A stretch of DNA of 60,000 nt from Cristatella mucedo (Eukaryota > Bryozoa > Phylactolaemata > Cristatellidae). Within the stretch, counting starts at the first letter, position 1. The number at the start of each line of letters is the position of its first letter. Positions 46,061 to 57,669 of the stretch are shown here, piece by piece. A program made the translations under genes and the position numbers. The notes under the pieces are model-generated. The model was not told where the DNA came from. It searched no databases and saw only the letters and a list, made by a program, of their open reading frames with translations. The stretch spans positions 464,001 through 524,000 of the forward strand of contig WPIO01000122.1 in assembly GCA_009760855.2 (NCBI GenBank), read 5' to 3'.

Positions 46061-46320
46061 TACAGTGCATGCTATAGAGAACTTGCTGCCATCTTAATGC
46101 GTACAGACTCTGGTAGTCCCTTAAAAAAGGTATATCATGCCCCTAGCATAGCTTCCTTTACATTATTAACCTGTCCAAAACTGTAGAGGAGCCACAGTTA
46201 AAGGGGGCAGTTCTGACACACATGTAAATCACCAGCAGCTGTGCTAAAGAAACGCAGGCTGCAGCAAACAATGCAGACTACATAACTCGTTATCTACTAG
46301 ATTATATGCAGCTGACTCCC
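45667..46320. repeat. tandem duplication, unit 1
   Basis: This unit and the next (46325-46968) are collinear over about 645 bp: GTCGGCATAAAAGTAATAGC, ATCACTGTCCCCAGAAGCTC, GTGAGTGATCTGGTTGC and GCATGGATC occur in both in the same order. The unit takes in part of the LINE-B RT and about 250 bp of flanking non-LINE sequence, so the duplication occurred after LINE-B inserted. Confidence 0.8.
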
Positions 46321-46324
46321 ACTG

Positions 46325-46968
46325 ATTAAATGCGAAATCCAGTTGAGCGTCGTCGGCATAAAAGTAATAGCACATTCTATGGACCCGAATCACTGTCCCC
46401 AGAAGCTCAGTATAAACGGAGAACAGCCAAGAACCAAGGAATTAACCTTAAGAAGGAATCCAAAGGTGAGTGATCTGGTTGCACAGACCTGACCAACACA
46501 GGGCATGGATCGAACAGGACCTAACAAATTCGATTTCAACCGTGCCAGTTCCTCGTCTGCCAGACAGGTCGTTGCAGCAAGATATCGCGATCAATAGTGT
46601 CGAAGAAACATTCAAATATGCATTTAAAAAAAGTAGAAGAAAAATAATGGTTCAGTTTCATTAGGTCAGCAAGGTAATTAGGATGCTGTTTCAAATTCAG
46701 CCATAAGTATACAGTGCATGATATAAAGAACTTGCAGCCATCTTAACACGTACAGACTCTAGCAGCCCTTTAACATAGGCATATTATGCCCTTAGTATAG
46801 CTTCCTTTAATCCTTAACCTGTCCAAAACGGCAGCGGAGCCACAGCTAAAGGGAGCAGTTCTGACAAAAAAGCAAATCACCAGCAGCTGTGCTAAGGAAA
46901 CACAGGAAGCAGAAAACGATACAGGCTACACGACTCATTATCTAATAGATTATAGAACGAAACAACTA
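46325..46968. repeat. tandem duplication, unit 2
   Basis: Second unit of the 645-bp tandem duplication. It lacks about 16 bp (the GTTGGTCTTAATCGTTCAAG region of unit 1) and has several substitutions, so it is not recent. Neither unit contains an intact frame. Confidence 0.8.
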
Positions 46969-47070
46969 ATATATTTAATAAAAAGCATAAGCCAAGGAAA
47001 AAACTGAATGAATACGATGAAAATTCTGTCTTTCAGAAAAATCAACCTTTAAAAAGGGAATACTGCATAC

Positions 47071-47161
47071 CTCAAGATCAGGAACACGATTGAGCCACCA
47101 ACTATAGCAACCAGCACCAGAACTCCGGCAACGCTGCCAGCAATGACTGCTGGTGCCACAG
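47071..47161 (-). CDS. transmembrane exon
   Basis: The 91-bp exon runs from acceptor TTAATTGAAG to donor GTATGC, phase 1-2. It encodes PVAPAVIAGSVAGVLVLVAI followed by VGGSIVFLIL and a split Arg codon. This is a 25-28 residue uninterrupted hydrophobic helix with small-residue motifs (AGSVAG) at its outer end, typical of type I single-pass receptors. The next exon in matching phase begins with further arginines, as expected for a stop-transfer signal, which supports both exons. Confidence 0.75.
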
Positions 47162-47581
47162 CTTCAATTAAGAAACGATTAAACTGATAGCACATGTATG
47201 CAAAGCAATGCCCTACCTAACATGTAATATTTTGACCTCATCTAACAGGAAAAAGACTAGAAACTTTATGCAGGCATACCACTAGGGCAAACAGTAGTTT
47301 AATCATTAATTTATAGCAATATTCTATCATCAAAACTTCGGTAGATATATTCTAATTTCGCACCAACCTGATACATTTGCTCAGCAGAATGCAAAGTCAC
47401 AGAGAGGATTCACATGTCCACTATTGCATATGCATATAAGCATTTTTGGATGGTGCGGTGCATTATTTGTATTTAATGTAAGGACGTTAAGCCTAATTCC
47501 ACTAACTCATGGTGTACCTGCTCAGAAAGAAAGTTTTAATTTTAGTAGCACATAATTACAACAAGTGTCTGCAGCTGGTAA

Positions 47582-47630
47582 GCAGTGATATGCGACATGA
47601 CGATGAGCAGTGATATGTGACGCGACGATT
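47582..47630. repeat. 24-bp tandem repeat, two units
   Basis: AGCAGTGATATGCGACATGA followed by CGATG is repeated as AGCAGTGATATGTGACGCGA plus CGAT. It lies directly at the start of the non-LTR fragment's frame. Confidence 0.7.
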
Positions 47631-48070
47631 CCGATTGATGACCATATTGATGCTCTGGACAAAGCGGCCACCGGTAAAGTCGCCAAGTATCAGGGGTTAC
47701 TGGAGGTGTTACTCAGCCAGGGCCATGAGGTGGTGCTCTTTTGTCGTAAGGGTCTTTGGCACCTGGCTCGTAGCCAACGAGTTGATGTGTCACACCTCCG
47801 TATCGGCTACGGGTACACAAGCTCTTGCAGGAGCTCCCTGTGAGCGACATGGTTAAATGCTCTCCTGTCATCTGCCGCCAGTTGTGGGACTGCAAGGCCA
47901 TGCTACTACGATTACATGCACTACTAAGCAATTGGCAAATGTGCTGCCAAGTGTGAACTCTCAGTCGTTGAATGTTAAGCAGCACCTAGCGACGACACCT
48001 GATAGGAGGCAGTCGGTGCACCATGGCAATGCACAAGTCTTGTGAGACAGCAGGGCACGGTCCTATTGAC
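47610..48070 (+). mobile_element. C-terminal tail of a third non-LTR retrotransposon
   Basis: The first frame reads MICDATIPIDDHIDALDKAA then GKVAKYQGLLEVLLSQGHEV. After a frameshift the next frame reads KLLQELPVSDMVKCSPVIC. This order (D-V-A-I-P, K-x-x-K-Y-x-x-L, then L-C-V-S-D) resembles the tail that follows RT in another class of non-LTR element, and it differs from the LINE-A and LINE-B C-terminal domains. Only the tail survives, and the assignment rests on memory of the family pattern. Confidence 0.45.
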
Positions 48071-48225
48071 CAGATGCTTTGTAGCAGGAGCTGGCTCGGC
48101 CTCTCTCACTTTGCATGCTTTGTTTACCTGGAGCCTGGGCTCAGCCCGAACCAACTAGACCATTGCAAAAGGTGAGTTATTGTAGGGAGGGTAAATCTCC
48201 ATACGATTATAAATTTGTAGCTTAA

Positions 48226-49055
48226 CACTATTACATAAGTCAAATGCAGAACTACTCCTAAAGTAATAAAATGAATTAGTATATCCTACCAGCACGTCGT
48301 CCCACCAAATATGTGCGAGCACTTCACTAACTAGAACATTTATTTAAGATGGTTTTATTATAACAAGCAGTTGTCATAACATTGATGGGAGTGTTCATAG
48401 TTCCTGCAGCCGTTTATTTAAATCATTAACAGCTTCTCTCAAGTTTTTTATTAGTAACACAAGTATCTTTATGCCACACTTTAATAGAAAAATAGCTGTG
48501 CCGGTGAAAGCATTTAAATTTACATGTGCTTGCTAAACGACTTCAACCGGTAGCTGTTTCGCAAAATGGGTACCATCGGCATGTAAACAATTCATTCTCA
48601 GGACCTTAGCAAAAAAAGATGCATTGCAACGTTAGTGACTTGTGATGGTATTTTTGGAGCTAACCCCTATTTGTAATCCTGCATGTACCTGCCCAGTTGG
48701 CAGTTCACACCCTTGTCGTGAGCACTGTCAATTACCCAGTGCCTTCACTTAACAAGATCCTCTGCCGCCCACTCTAATAAGGAAAAATGAATTGTGAATC
48801 GGCTGATGGGAGCTGTAAAATTGATTTTGAATTTACAATTTACTGTGTGCTCACAGCTCTGCAAGGATTTTGGCTCTCAAGAGTATAACCTAAATTGCGA
48901 TAGCATATTGCACATGCCCACTAAGATTTGAGCCTATATGAATGATGTTAAGGTTAAGAGCGTTTTCACATGTCAGTACTACAAAGGCTGGGGCTCTATT
49001 GCGATGTACCAGGTCATTTATTGGTCATGGAAACAAAATTATTAAGCAGATTCAT
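48226..49055. other. no recognised content
   Basis: Intronic AT-rich DNA of the receptor gene. No repeat or exon could be supported. Confidence 0.4.
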
Positions 49056-49059
49056 GCAA

Positions 49060-50700
49060 AGCAACAGTAAACTGCACAGGGTCAGCATGCAAATACAATT
49101 TGTGGCAGCACACATAGAGTTAGCACGAAAAAGCACAAATATGACAAATCATTTGAACCTACTAAATGCTGCTATAAATAGATGCCTCTAAGCTTCTTTT
49201 CGAATGTCGTAAAATCAGCGTTTGTCGATCTGCCAATTAGAAGTGAGATCGGGGCTCTGAGGTACAAGAGCTAAAGGCATGGTTTTCAAAGGATTTGAGG
49301 ATCTACAGGGTGTAACTACATGACTGGATTAAGAAAAGTGGGTAGTACAATGCTTTGAATGATGGGGAGCATATAATATAGCAAGGCTAAAGCCAAGGAT
49401 GAATGAACCTACAAGAAGGCGAGAGACCCTTGGAGTCAATACATTGCCTACTGGGAGCCAGCCACTGTAAGGGCTGATTGCACAGGTCGGTAGACAAGCA
49501 AGCAGCGAGTTACTGAAGTCGATACCAGATGTCACAAATGCACCGTAGAACGTAGATGGAAAACGAACCTTTTTATCACAGCATTTAGTTGGTCCCTGTG
49601 ATTCGTCCTTCATATGCTTAAGCATGCTGACACTGTGCATACTGCCACTAACCATACTAGCATGCTGATCCTGTGCATGTCACCCCTAACTATATCATGT
49701 TTGCTGTTTATTGAGCATGCTACCACTAACCATTCGATTCGTGCTTCCTTTGCAGCAATTGCAAAGCGCTAAGAAAGAGATTGAATTATCTAAGGGTGCT
49801 TTATCAAATATATTATTAGTATTATAATGGTGTATGCCTGTCTAAGCAAGCCCAAATTTTAGCAACATTGTGTAGCTGAAAGCAGGCAGATTTGACTGTA
49901 GAGCTGATGCAGTCATCTAATTAAAGGTCATTTTCGAAGAAATCATTAGGTTAAGTGCAGATTCAACTGAAAATATGCTGCCTGAGCCGATTTTGAGCAT
50001 TAGGCTTCCCTATTTCTCGATCACACTCGGTTTTCCCGTAAGCAGTAAGTCAGTTTATCATTCAATTTGAGAACATTTGCTGCAATCCATGTGGATGTCA
50101 TCAATACATGCAGCAAGAGACTAAAGAAAATTTGACATCTTAGAGTGCTGGAAGGAATGTAAGCATCGATACAATGAGTGTAGTCTGCAGCGAAGTAAAA
50201 GCCTACGTTGTGCTTGCCAATTGCATCAGTAAAAGAGATAGTATAAATGGTGAACAGAACTGAACGAAGCACAGAGGGCTGAGGTACCCCATACTTCAGT
50301 GGTTCCGCAGGCAATCTTTGTCCTTCCAACATAGATACTCTGGAGTCGATCCTATCGAGATCAGAACTGAACCATTGCAGAGCGCAGTGCAAGCAATGCA
50401 CAGGCAGGATGAGAGGTGCTCGAGAAGTACCTGGTGATAGGCAGTCTCAAAAGCTGCCGAAGGATCGAGCTAATCAAGCAGATAGAGTCTACCTAAGTCT
50501 ACATTCCTAAGAAGGCAGTTTTACACCTAAAGCAATGCTGACTGTGGAGAGATTAGCTCTAAAACCAGACTGCAACTTAATAGCTGGGTTTGGGGTTTCA
50601 ATATACGAGTTCAGCTGGTCAGACACGACTCGTCCCAGTGTCTTTAACACGAACGATATAAGAGAGACTGGGGAAAGTTCCTCGAGGCTTCAAGCATTTT
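49060..50700 (-). mobile_element. old LINE-A, RT to 3' region, interrupted
   Basis: Antisense blocks run from the 3' UTR (CACAGGGTCAGCATGCAAAT) through the C-terminal domain. They resume at about 49830 and continue to the RT (GVPQPSVLRSVLFTIYTISF in the frame 50021-50401) and motif A neighbourhood near 50450-50660. The YADD motif reads AADY. The element is split by a plus-strand LINE-A end at 49550-49828. Confidence 0.7.
49550..49828 (+). mobile_element. LINE-A 3' end inside antisense LINE-A
   Basis: Starts at the last codons (AACGAACCTTTTTATCACAG), then CATTTAGTTGGTCCCTGTGA, the 3' UTR, hairpin (GCAAAGCGCTAAGAAAGAGA) and a short ATT tail. The host sequence on each side is the adjacent parts of one antisense copy. 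Confidence 0.7.
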
Positions 50701-52000
50701 TGTGCTTGTAAATATTAGAACAGCTTTGTGAGAACAGCAGTTTTGCGAAGCCACTGTCTGGTTGATTAAATGAGGGTTGGACTCGGCTGATGCATTGCCC
50801 CAACACCGTTGCACTTGACTGCTTCCATAGCATAAAAAGCACATGGGTAGCAGTGTAACTGGCATTTAGTGTAATGTCCTGTGTAAATTAGATCACCGTC
50901 AAACCGTTCTCTGATGAAAATTAGGATTAATTGCAGTGGATTGCTAAATTCACTTTAGTGATTGCAATCGATTGAAACTGAAGTCTTGAAAGCAATGTCG
51001 TGAAATATGGTCAGAAGCATATAAATAGAGCATAGCACAATAAGCGGTCGGGTTTGGAACTTAACTAAGTAATTTCTTTACCGATTTGTCAAGCATTACT
51101 TTTGGGGAGAGTGTGCCCAATACCGTTGCCGATCATTTTAGTGCTTTGGCTTTCAACATCCATTTGAAATTGACCAAATTGTGTAGAAAAAAACACTGAT
51201 GCATCTCGATAGCAGTTCATATTTGAACTTCTCATGGTGGAACCATTGTTGAATTTCAGCAGATTACAGTGGATAAAAGATGACTATGGTCTCGGTGCAT
51301 CTCCCTGCAGTCCCTGGCTATAAGTACCACCATGTGTATAAGTATAGGTACAGTTAAACGATAGTGTATTAAAAATGTACACTCAAAATTGGCGCATACT
51401 ATAGCCGAGTAACAATTTTTTTTAGTTAGTTGTGAAATGACGTGGCTTGAAATAATGTACTAAAAGAAAACTGTAAGAAAAAACTCATAGAGCCAACAGC
51501 AGTCAGAACTTAACACTTCAAGGCGAATAATCTATGACACTGACGATAGGCTACAAGGATGGCCCTTAGAGTTTGACAAGCAGCACCACGGCTGGGCTTT
51601 CGGTCGGTCTAGTGCTTTTTATTCGGCTGAAGCTTCTTAAAGATGGGCTGCCTAAGATATCGTCGATAAGCTCCGGCAAAATTAAGGAACGTTACTTTCC
51701 ATTGGCCAGTTAATTGGCTTTCTTCGCTGGGTTAGGAATGACAATATAAATAAGATACTAATTTAGCATCCAGAGAAAGCTAAAACTTATTCAAGGAACT
51801 GTAGGCATGCAGGGAGGGAAGCATGTCAAAAAGTGAGTAATATCATGCTCAGTGTCACTGTACATCAGCCCACCGGAAATTGTCCGAAAAGAAAATCTGC
51901 TGACGAGCATAATCGCTCGATCAGGTACGATACAAATACGGTAACTACTCATAATCCAAAGCATAATATCTAGAATGGAAACTCATTATGAAATACGTAC
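50701..52000. other. no recognised content
   Basis: Intron between the fibronectin-III-like and transmembrane exons. No further repeats or exons were supported. Confidence 0.4.
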
Positions 52001-52220
52001 GAATGTATACTTCTGCTGCAAAGTATTCAGTGTAATTGTTGCTTAGTACACCATAGACTGTGCAATCATAGTTCATCCCTGAACTCACACCACACAGAGT
52101 GGCAGTGGCAGTGGTGTACTGCTGGCTCACGGCAGAGATTTTGTTGCAAGACAGCTGCAATGAAGTAGAATTTTCTATGAACACCAAATTACTGCTAGGA
52201 TGCACAACTTCGTCAGTTTT
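52001..52220 (-). CDS. fibronectin-III-like membrane-proximal exon
   Basis: The 220-bp exon has acceptor CTCACACCAG and donor GTACGTAT, phase 0-1, and 73 codons. The order of strands resembles FN3: PSSNLVFIENSTSLQLSC at the start, then LCGVSSGMNYDCTVYGVLS matching the L-x-G-L-x-P-x-T-x-Y-x-C/V-x-V pattern, then AAEVYI as the final strand. The usual core Trp of the B strand is replaced by Cys, which could pair with the Cys of the YDCTVY strand. NST and NYT sequons are present. It lies just before the transmembrane exon, the usual FN3 position in receptors. Confidence 0.65.
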
Positions 52221-52550
52221 CTGGTGTGAGGAGATACCAGTAATCAAGCAGAATTGATTGTGGAGACATCATAAATGCTTTTTATCAAGAGAAGGTGACT
52301 CATAGAGGGCTAATGGGGCAAATGGTCAAAATGTCCATTGAGACAGTTTCCTGTTGAGAATATTTCTACTTTAGCAGCTTTACCTGCAACGTATAAGCTC
52401 ATGTAGCTGTCAAAGGAAAACTGAAAATGAAGCAGATGTGACAGCCATATCCAAGTCGCGTGAGTAAACAATGCCATGCATTTTTTTTTTCATGTATGTA
52501 CTACCACCAGCAGAAGGTTGGGTAATACACATGAAGACGTTAGCTGCAGC

Positions 52551-52590
52551 AGGTTTGGTCTGGTGGTTAAGGCGCTCGCACAGATCAAGG
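52551..52590 (+). mobile_element. SINE head fragment
   Basis: CAGGTTTGGTCTGGTGGTTA then AGGCGCTCGCAC is the A-box half of the tRNA-derived SINE in plus orientation. It is cut off where antisense LINE-A sequence begins. Confidence 0.5.
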
Positions 52591-53195
52591 TCAAGGAGAA
52601 TGCAGAGCAGTGACAATGATGCCCAGGCAAGATGAGAGGCCCTCAAGATAGACTTGGTGATCGACAGTATCAAAAGCTGCCGAAAGATCGTGCAAAACAC
52701 GCAGAGACACTATGCCTAAGTCCGCATTCCTAACTAGGTCCTTAAACACAGTAAGGGATGCTGACTCCTTGGAGTGATTAGCTCCATAAAACCTGACTGG
52801 AACTTCCTTGAAGGGTTTTTAGTCTCAATACTTAAGTTCAGCTGGTCTGCCACGACTCCTTCAAGTGTCTCTGATAGGAACAGTAGAAGAGTGACTGTGC
52901 AGAAGTTGCTCAAGTTCTCCCAGTCAAGTGTTGCTTTCATAAGTAGCAGCCTGACTAAAGCCTCTTTGAAAGATGCTGAAAACATTACCAGAGGCTGATG
53001 ACATTTATTTTTTATGAGTCATGCACGGCAGCAGCCGATTAATGCATCGTTGAAGAGGAGCAGTGGGAATAGAGGCAAGAAGACAAGTTGTTTTCTTTAA
53101 CTGTAATAGGAACATCTGCATGAGTGGCCAATAGTGACCTTCCTGAATGTAGACATTGAGGTGCAGCATGCGATGCAAAATGATAATGCAAAATC
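52591..53195 (-). mobile_element. old LINE-A RT N-terminal fragment
   Basis: Antisense of the RT region: ATCAAAAGCTGCCGAAAGAT, then codons like NLSNFCTVTLLLFLSETLEG and VVADQLNLSIETKNPSRKFQ in the frame 52734-52985. Both ends are missing. Confidence 0.7.
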
Positions 53196-54217
53196 ATCGT
53201 CGAAAGTTAATCAAAATAAACATACCAGAGTCATCTGGCCTAAACATACCAGAGTGATCTGGCCTATTTAACTGGTACTTTGTGCCTCATCAGTTCTACA
53301 GCTTTGCCAAAACTGGGCAAGTCGAAGTTAAATTTGGAATATAGGTTGTTCTAACCCGCCTTCACATTCTTGCTCTAGTCATCTAAGCATCATGGGTCTT
53401 TATGCATAAGCTGTGCCTGTCACAAAATGTCCTAGAACTGCGATCGTGATAGTAGCCAACAGTTGACATATCAATTTTTTGTACATTTTGTTTTCGGTGC
53501 TGAGAACGTGAAGCCAAATGACACACATCTTTTGATGGGTATGCCATATTTGTAAAGTGGACTGGTATTGAAACCGTTGATTTGATGATATAGCCATATT
53601 TGCCTGAGCCTCAATGCAATACACCTTAAGTTATACAGGTAATTTGAAGGTCAACACGGCAGCTATAGTTATATCAAACAAAAGCTCATGTTACAACTGT
53701 TATTTGGGTCAATTTGCATGCCATTCGTTCTATTAGTCTTAGCAAAATATCAATGTACTTAGGGGGAGATAAATCCCATTTTGTGGGCGACATAACTTCC
53801 AGTACTGGTGGATATACTGCCACTTATGCATTGGAAAGCTGATGGATGTGTGGAAAGTCCAATTTTATATAAATGCAGTAAAAAGAAATACAAATTAATG
53901 CTAAGCTCAAAATACCCATGCCTATACATTTTCTGAATGAAATCGAATCAAGACCCAACATGAGTTCCGAAAAGGAAAATTATTTCTCAGTTTCAAACGA
54001 TTCTTTTCTAATACCTCATGCATTAGAGTAAGAAAATTCAAGACTAACCTTAATCACACAATCAAAGAATAATAATTTCCAAGCAAAGGTAGATGTAATG
54101 TAATCTATCACCCTCTGTAACACCATAAAGCCATATAGACTATGTGGGTCACATACAAATAAAATTTCATATTAGATGACGAATTGATAAAAATGTAAAC
54201 ATGATCAAAGCACTTAC
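53196..54217. other. intron, no recognised content
   Basis: A short local duplication (AACATACCAGAGT-ATCTGGCC, twice near 53219-53262) is the only structure seen. Confidence 0.4.
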
Positions 54218-54300
54218 CGACAAGGAGACTGGTAGTTCACAAGTAGGGCTGGTTACAGCTACATTTGCAAATATGCAGGACCCATTTTGCCAAATGCTAT
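54218..54300 (-). CDS. short ectodomain exon
   Basis: This 83-bp exon has a TTTTTTAG acceptor and a GTAAGTG donor, entering in phase 1 and leaving in phase 0. Only one of the three frames is open, and it is the one required by the upstream exon. The residues include SIWQNGSC and SPTCELPVSLS, giving two cysteines and one NGS sequon. The upstream split codon becomes Tyr. Too short for a domain call; it probably leads into the fibronectin-III-like segment encoded by the next exon. Confidence 0.55.
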
Positions 54301-54744
54301 CTAAAAAAGTCAGGACGAAAGTAACTACTTACTAAAATTTAGAATTATTGCATACCTCGTTTTATGAATGATAATTTATACTACACAAAATGCCAGATTG
54401 TTAAATACAACTTCCATTGAGTGATATCAGAAACAGTGACAAATATTGAAGGATTGAGAAGTTTTCATCATGACAAATAAATAACTTAAATATGGCAGGT
54501 TGAAGCCTAAACTTATTTTACTCAAGTAATTCAAATCTAGATTCCTTACACAATTTTGCATTGCTGGCTATTAAAACACAAAGTCTAGATCAATGCAGCA
54601 CGAACAAAGCATTAAGTAAGACATTATGTAACATATGAAACCGAGATTGTAAACAATAATTTTTCTTTTTCCATATCGAATCCTTCCAAGTCTACACAGC
54701 ATAGGACACTGAGTAAAATGGTGGAAGAATCTACGAACCAATAG

Positions 54745-54985
54745 CAGGAAAAATAATAACACACTTAATAAAGCACGGTCAAAGAATTTCTTTCTAGGTG
54801 CTTTACATTTACTGCCAAAGAAACACGATCGAATGGTGAGTGGTATCAGGCTTGATATACAACATGAATAACACGGTTAGGGATAACATGCTCAGGGTCA
54901 GCATGAAAGTGTGGTTAGTGGCAGCATCCAAGTGTTAGCATGCATAAGCACTATGGGACCGATTACTAAATGATTTCATTCAAAC
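54745..54985 (-). mobile_element. LINE-A 3' end
   Basis: Antisense 3' UTR with the hairpin (AATAAAGCACGGTC...TTTCTAGGTGCTTTACATT), GGTCAGCATGAAAGTGTGG and GGACCGATTACTAAATG. The AAT tail is short (near 54750). It lies in the intron between the exons at 54218 and 55873. Confidence 0.7.
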
Positions 54986-55872
54986 ACTACTGCCCATTCA
55001 ATATACTGTTGTTCAATGCTGGGTCCTACAACAGAATATCTAAAATGACATCGGAATAACTGTGACAGTGCCTTGCAACTACTGGTTAAAAACGTCCTAC
55101 AAAGTGACATACACAGCAGCACAAACAAGACTTTGCTGTAATTTGACAATGCATTGCATGATAGCAAGTGAGCAGCACGATGTCCTTATAAATGCACCAT
55201 CATATGGCTGAAGCTAGCCCAACTCTGCCACAAGAATAACATTTATTTTTGATTCTAGGTCTAGACTGAAGGTGCGATAACCAAGATATTCTTCATGCAT
55301 ATGATAGCCATTAAAATATGACTAAGGGAGAAAACTTCACAGTGTCAGTGGATAAAGACAAGCAAAGCGCTTCAGAGAACAAGTATTAACTGAAATTATT
55401 CGATTGCAGCAAGCAACCGAGCTCACACGTGATCTTGAAGTTGTTAGCCTAGACACCAAAATTAGTATGCAACTGCCATATATTATAACAAGTGGAGTTT
55501 GCCGGGTCACCATGACTGCTGCACTGTTCCAAATCATAAAAGCACCAGAAAAAAAATAAGAATAAGTTTTTAGCAAAGTCTAGTCCGGCCTAATTATTCG
55601 GAGAGATACAATGGATACATGATGCAGTGGACATGCAAGGGCACCCAGCTATGCCAGCACTAACGAACACCAGATGTGCAGCTGCTGTCACAACCGTAAG
55701 AAAAGAGACCTAAATTAATACTGCAGGCTCAGGCATACCCCATGACTCGGAACTATTTCTCATAGCTGCACTCTCCTAGTAGGGTTGTGACAGCCTATTT
55801 AAATATTAACTAAGCACAGTGATAAAACGGCAGCTCAACACGTTACACTTGCCACTACATCATCGCACTTAC

Positions 55873-56238
55873 ATTGCCGACTAACATTAGTCTGAACCAC
55901 ATGGATGAAGCTGCTGACACCAAGTACGCAGTCAGCATTTCCAGAGCACAACTCAGCTGGTCCATCTGGGCACCCGATGTCTCGTAAGCATATCTGAGGA
56001 GTCAACCAAGCGAAATAAGTTTTGTTTGCTATTGCAGGAATGCTGACGTTTAGGTAGCCTGATTGGCTATATGTGAAATTCTGTTTAATGCTAGTTGCAG
56101 TACTCCCACATGCATTGACTGTGAGAACAATCGCTGTTGCATTCAGGTCACCAGAGGATACCAGAGACTGAGATGACACGCTGATGTGGTCGCACACGGC
56201 TTCGGCCTTCCAGCTGACATTAGCAAAGCTGGGCATTG
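55873..56238 (-). CDS. Cys-rich glycosylated ectodomain exon
   Basis: The 366-bp exon has acceptor GATTTTGTAG, donor GTAAGTG and phase 1-1. It encodes 121 complete codons. Six N-x-S/T sequons are visible (FANVS, LNATA, QNFTY, LNVSI, ANKTY, TNVSR), together with several cysteines (AVCDH, NACGS, QICLRD, IGCPD, ELCSGNADC). The first two thirds look like a beta-sandwich (FN3- or Ig-like), and the last third resembles the start of an EGF-like module. If the donor is ignored, the frame runs on only a short way to a TGA near 55835. No family can be named. Confidence 0.65.
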
Positions 56239-56699
56239 CTACAAAATCGATGAGCAAGATGAATAAACGCATCTGAGTTATTTGAGCAACATTCATAAAT
56301 GCATCGGTCTGTTGAAATTCTCTAAACACGCTACGGCCAGCTTCAATGCACATATCCCAGCATCGCATTTCGTGTTATGTAAAACAATTGGTTTACTTAT
56401 GAGTTTCAATGTGTTTACAGTGGCGCTCGTAAGCAGTAGTAAAATTGGGTGGTAGCATTTCAAAGTGCTAAAAGGTAAAAGCGGCCGGAAGACAGCATCA
56501 TATTATTTATTTATCACAGGGAAATTGAAATAAACAAGAAAATCGAAATTACACGAGTGCTAATTCAATAGAAAAAGCATCAGTGCTTATGCATTTAATC
56601 TATGTAGTGTGTGCATTTAGATGAGAGTACAACTTCCTTTGTTCCCATAGAAGAGAAACAGCAAAAAATAACAGCATCGGATTCGCCAGGGGAACCACG

Positions 56700-57665
56700 A
56701 TACATCTTCGATCCTGGATGTCGGAAAACTTCCTGAAATTAAATGACGATAAAACCGAACTGCTTCTCATAGGACACCCTAAGCATGTGGCTGGATTAAA
56801 AGGCTTTGCTGTTCTAATAAACGATGCTATTGTGCGACCTTCACCACGTGCTCGTAATCTAGGTGTCGTGTTCGACAGCTGCCTCAATTTTAAAAGCTTC
56901 ATTCAGAAGACTACCTCTACAGCTAGCCATCACATCCAATCCCTATCTAAGATTAGAAGCTGTCTCCCACAGTGGCTTGTAAAAAATTTAACTAGCTCTT
57001 TAGTTCTGTCTCGGCTTGATTATTGTAATTCCCTTTTGGCTGGGCTACCAAAGAAAGCTGTTATGCCACTACAGCGGACTATGAATATGGCTGCAAGGCT
57101 GGTCTTCAAGTCCTAGCGGTTTAAGCACGTGTCACCTTTGCTGAAAGAGCTAGGATGGTTGCCGGTTGAGCAAACGATACAGAGCAAAGTTCTTAAGTTG
57201 ACCCACAAGGCCCGCCACGGCTTGGCTCCTTCGTACCTAGCTGAACTGCTGCATCAGTTTCAGCCTGTTCGCGCCCTCAGGTCCTGTGTGGACAATAAAT
57301 TAGCTGTCCCATTCCTCCGCTTAAAGAGAGTTAGCGACAGAATCTTTAGCTCTGCAGGTCCTAGACTGTGGAACTCGCTTCCACAATTCTTACGCAACGA
57401 CATCTACTCTCCGACTGCCGACTATGGCACCACTTTTTCAGCGCTCCTGAACTGCTACTTCTATGCTACTCACTACCTCAACTGCTCTCCTAACTCTGCT
57501 ATGCTTCCCACTTTCTCTTTGTTGCGTGAGACGAAGTCTGTTGGCTACCGAATGCGTACCGAAAGCCGCTTAGGCTGAGAGTGGGCTATACAAAACTCTC
57601 CTGCGTAACACCCACATGGTCTTTATGACTTTGTGGAGTTACTGACGGAGATACATTACATCTTA
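56700..57665 (+). mobile_element. LINE-B, best-preserved 3' copy
   Basis: Two frames that nearly join (56718-57116 and 57129-57578) give the LINE-B C-terminal third: SENFLKLNDDKTELLLIGHP, RARNLGVVFDSCLNFKSFIQ, LSRLDYCNSLLAGLPKKAV, then ELGWLPVEQTIQSKVLKLTH, ARHGLAPSYLAELLHQFQPV, GPRLWNSLPQFLRNDIYSP. The 3' UTR ends in GGAGATACATTACAT near 57660. It is the reference for recognising other LINE-B copies here. It lies in an intron, opposite to the receptor gene. Confidence 0.85.
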
Positions 57666-57669
57666 TGCC

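Noticed and set aside
34734-47161. tyrosine kinase domain downstream of the transmembrane exon
   Set aside because: HRD, DFG and APE-type motifs were looked for on the minus strand and not found; tail exons reach a stop codon without one.
53219-53262. short direct repeat AACATACCAGAGT as a mobile-element footprint
   Set aside because: Two adjacent copies of about 22 bp with nothing between them are best explained by local slippage.
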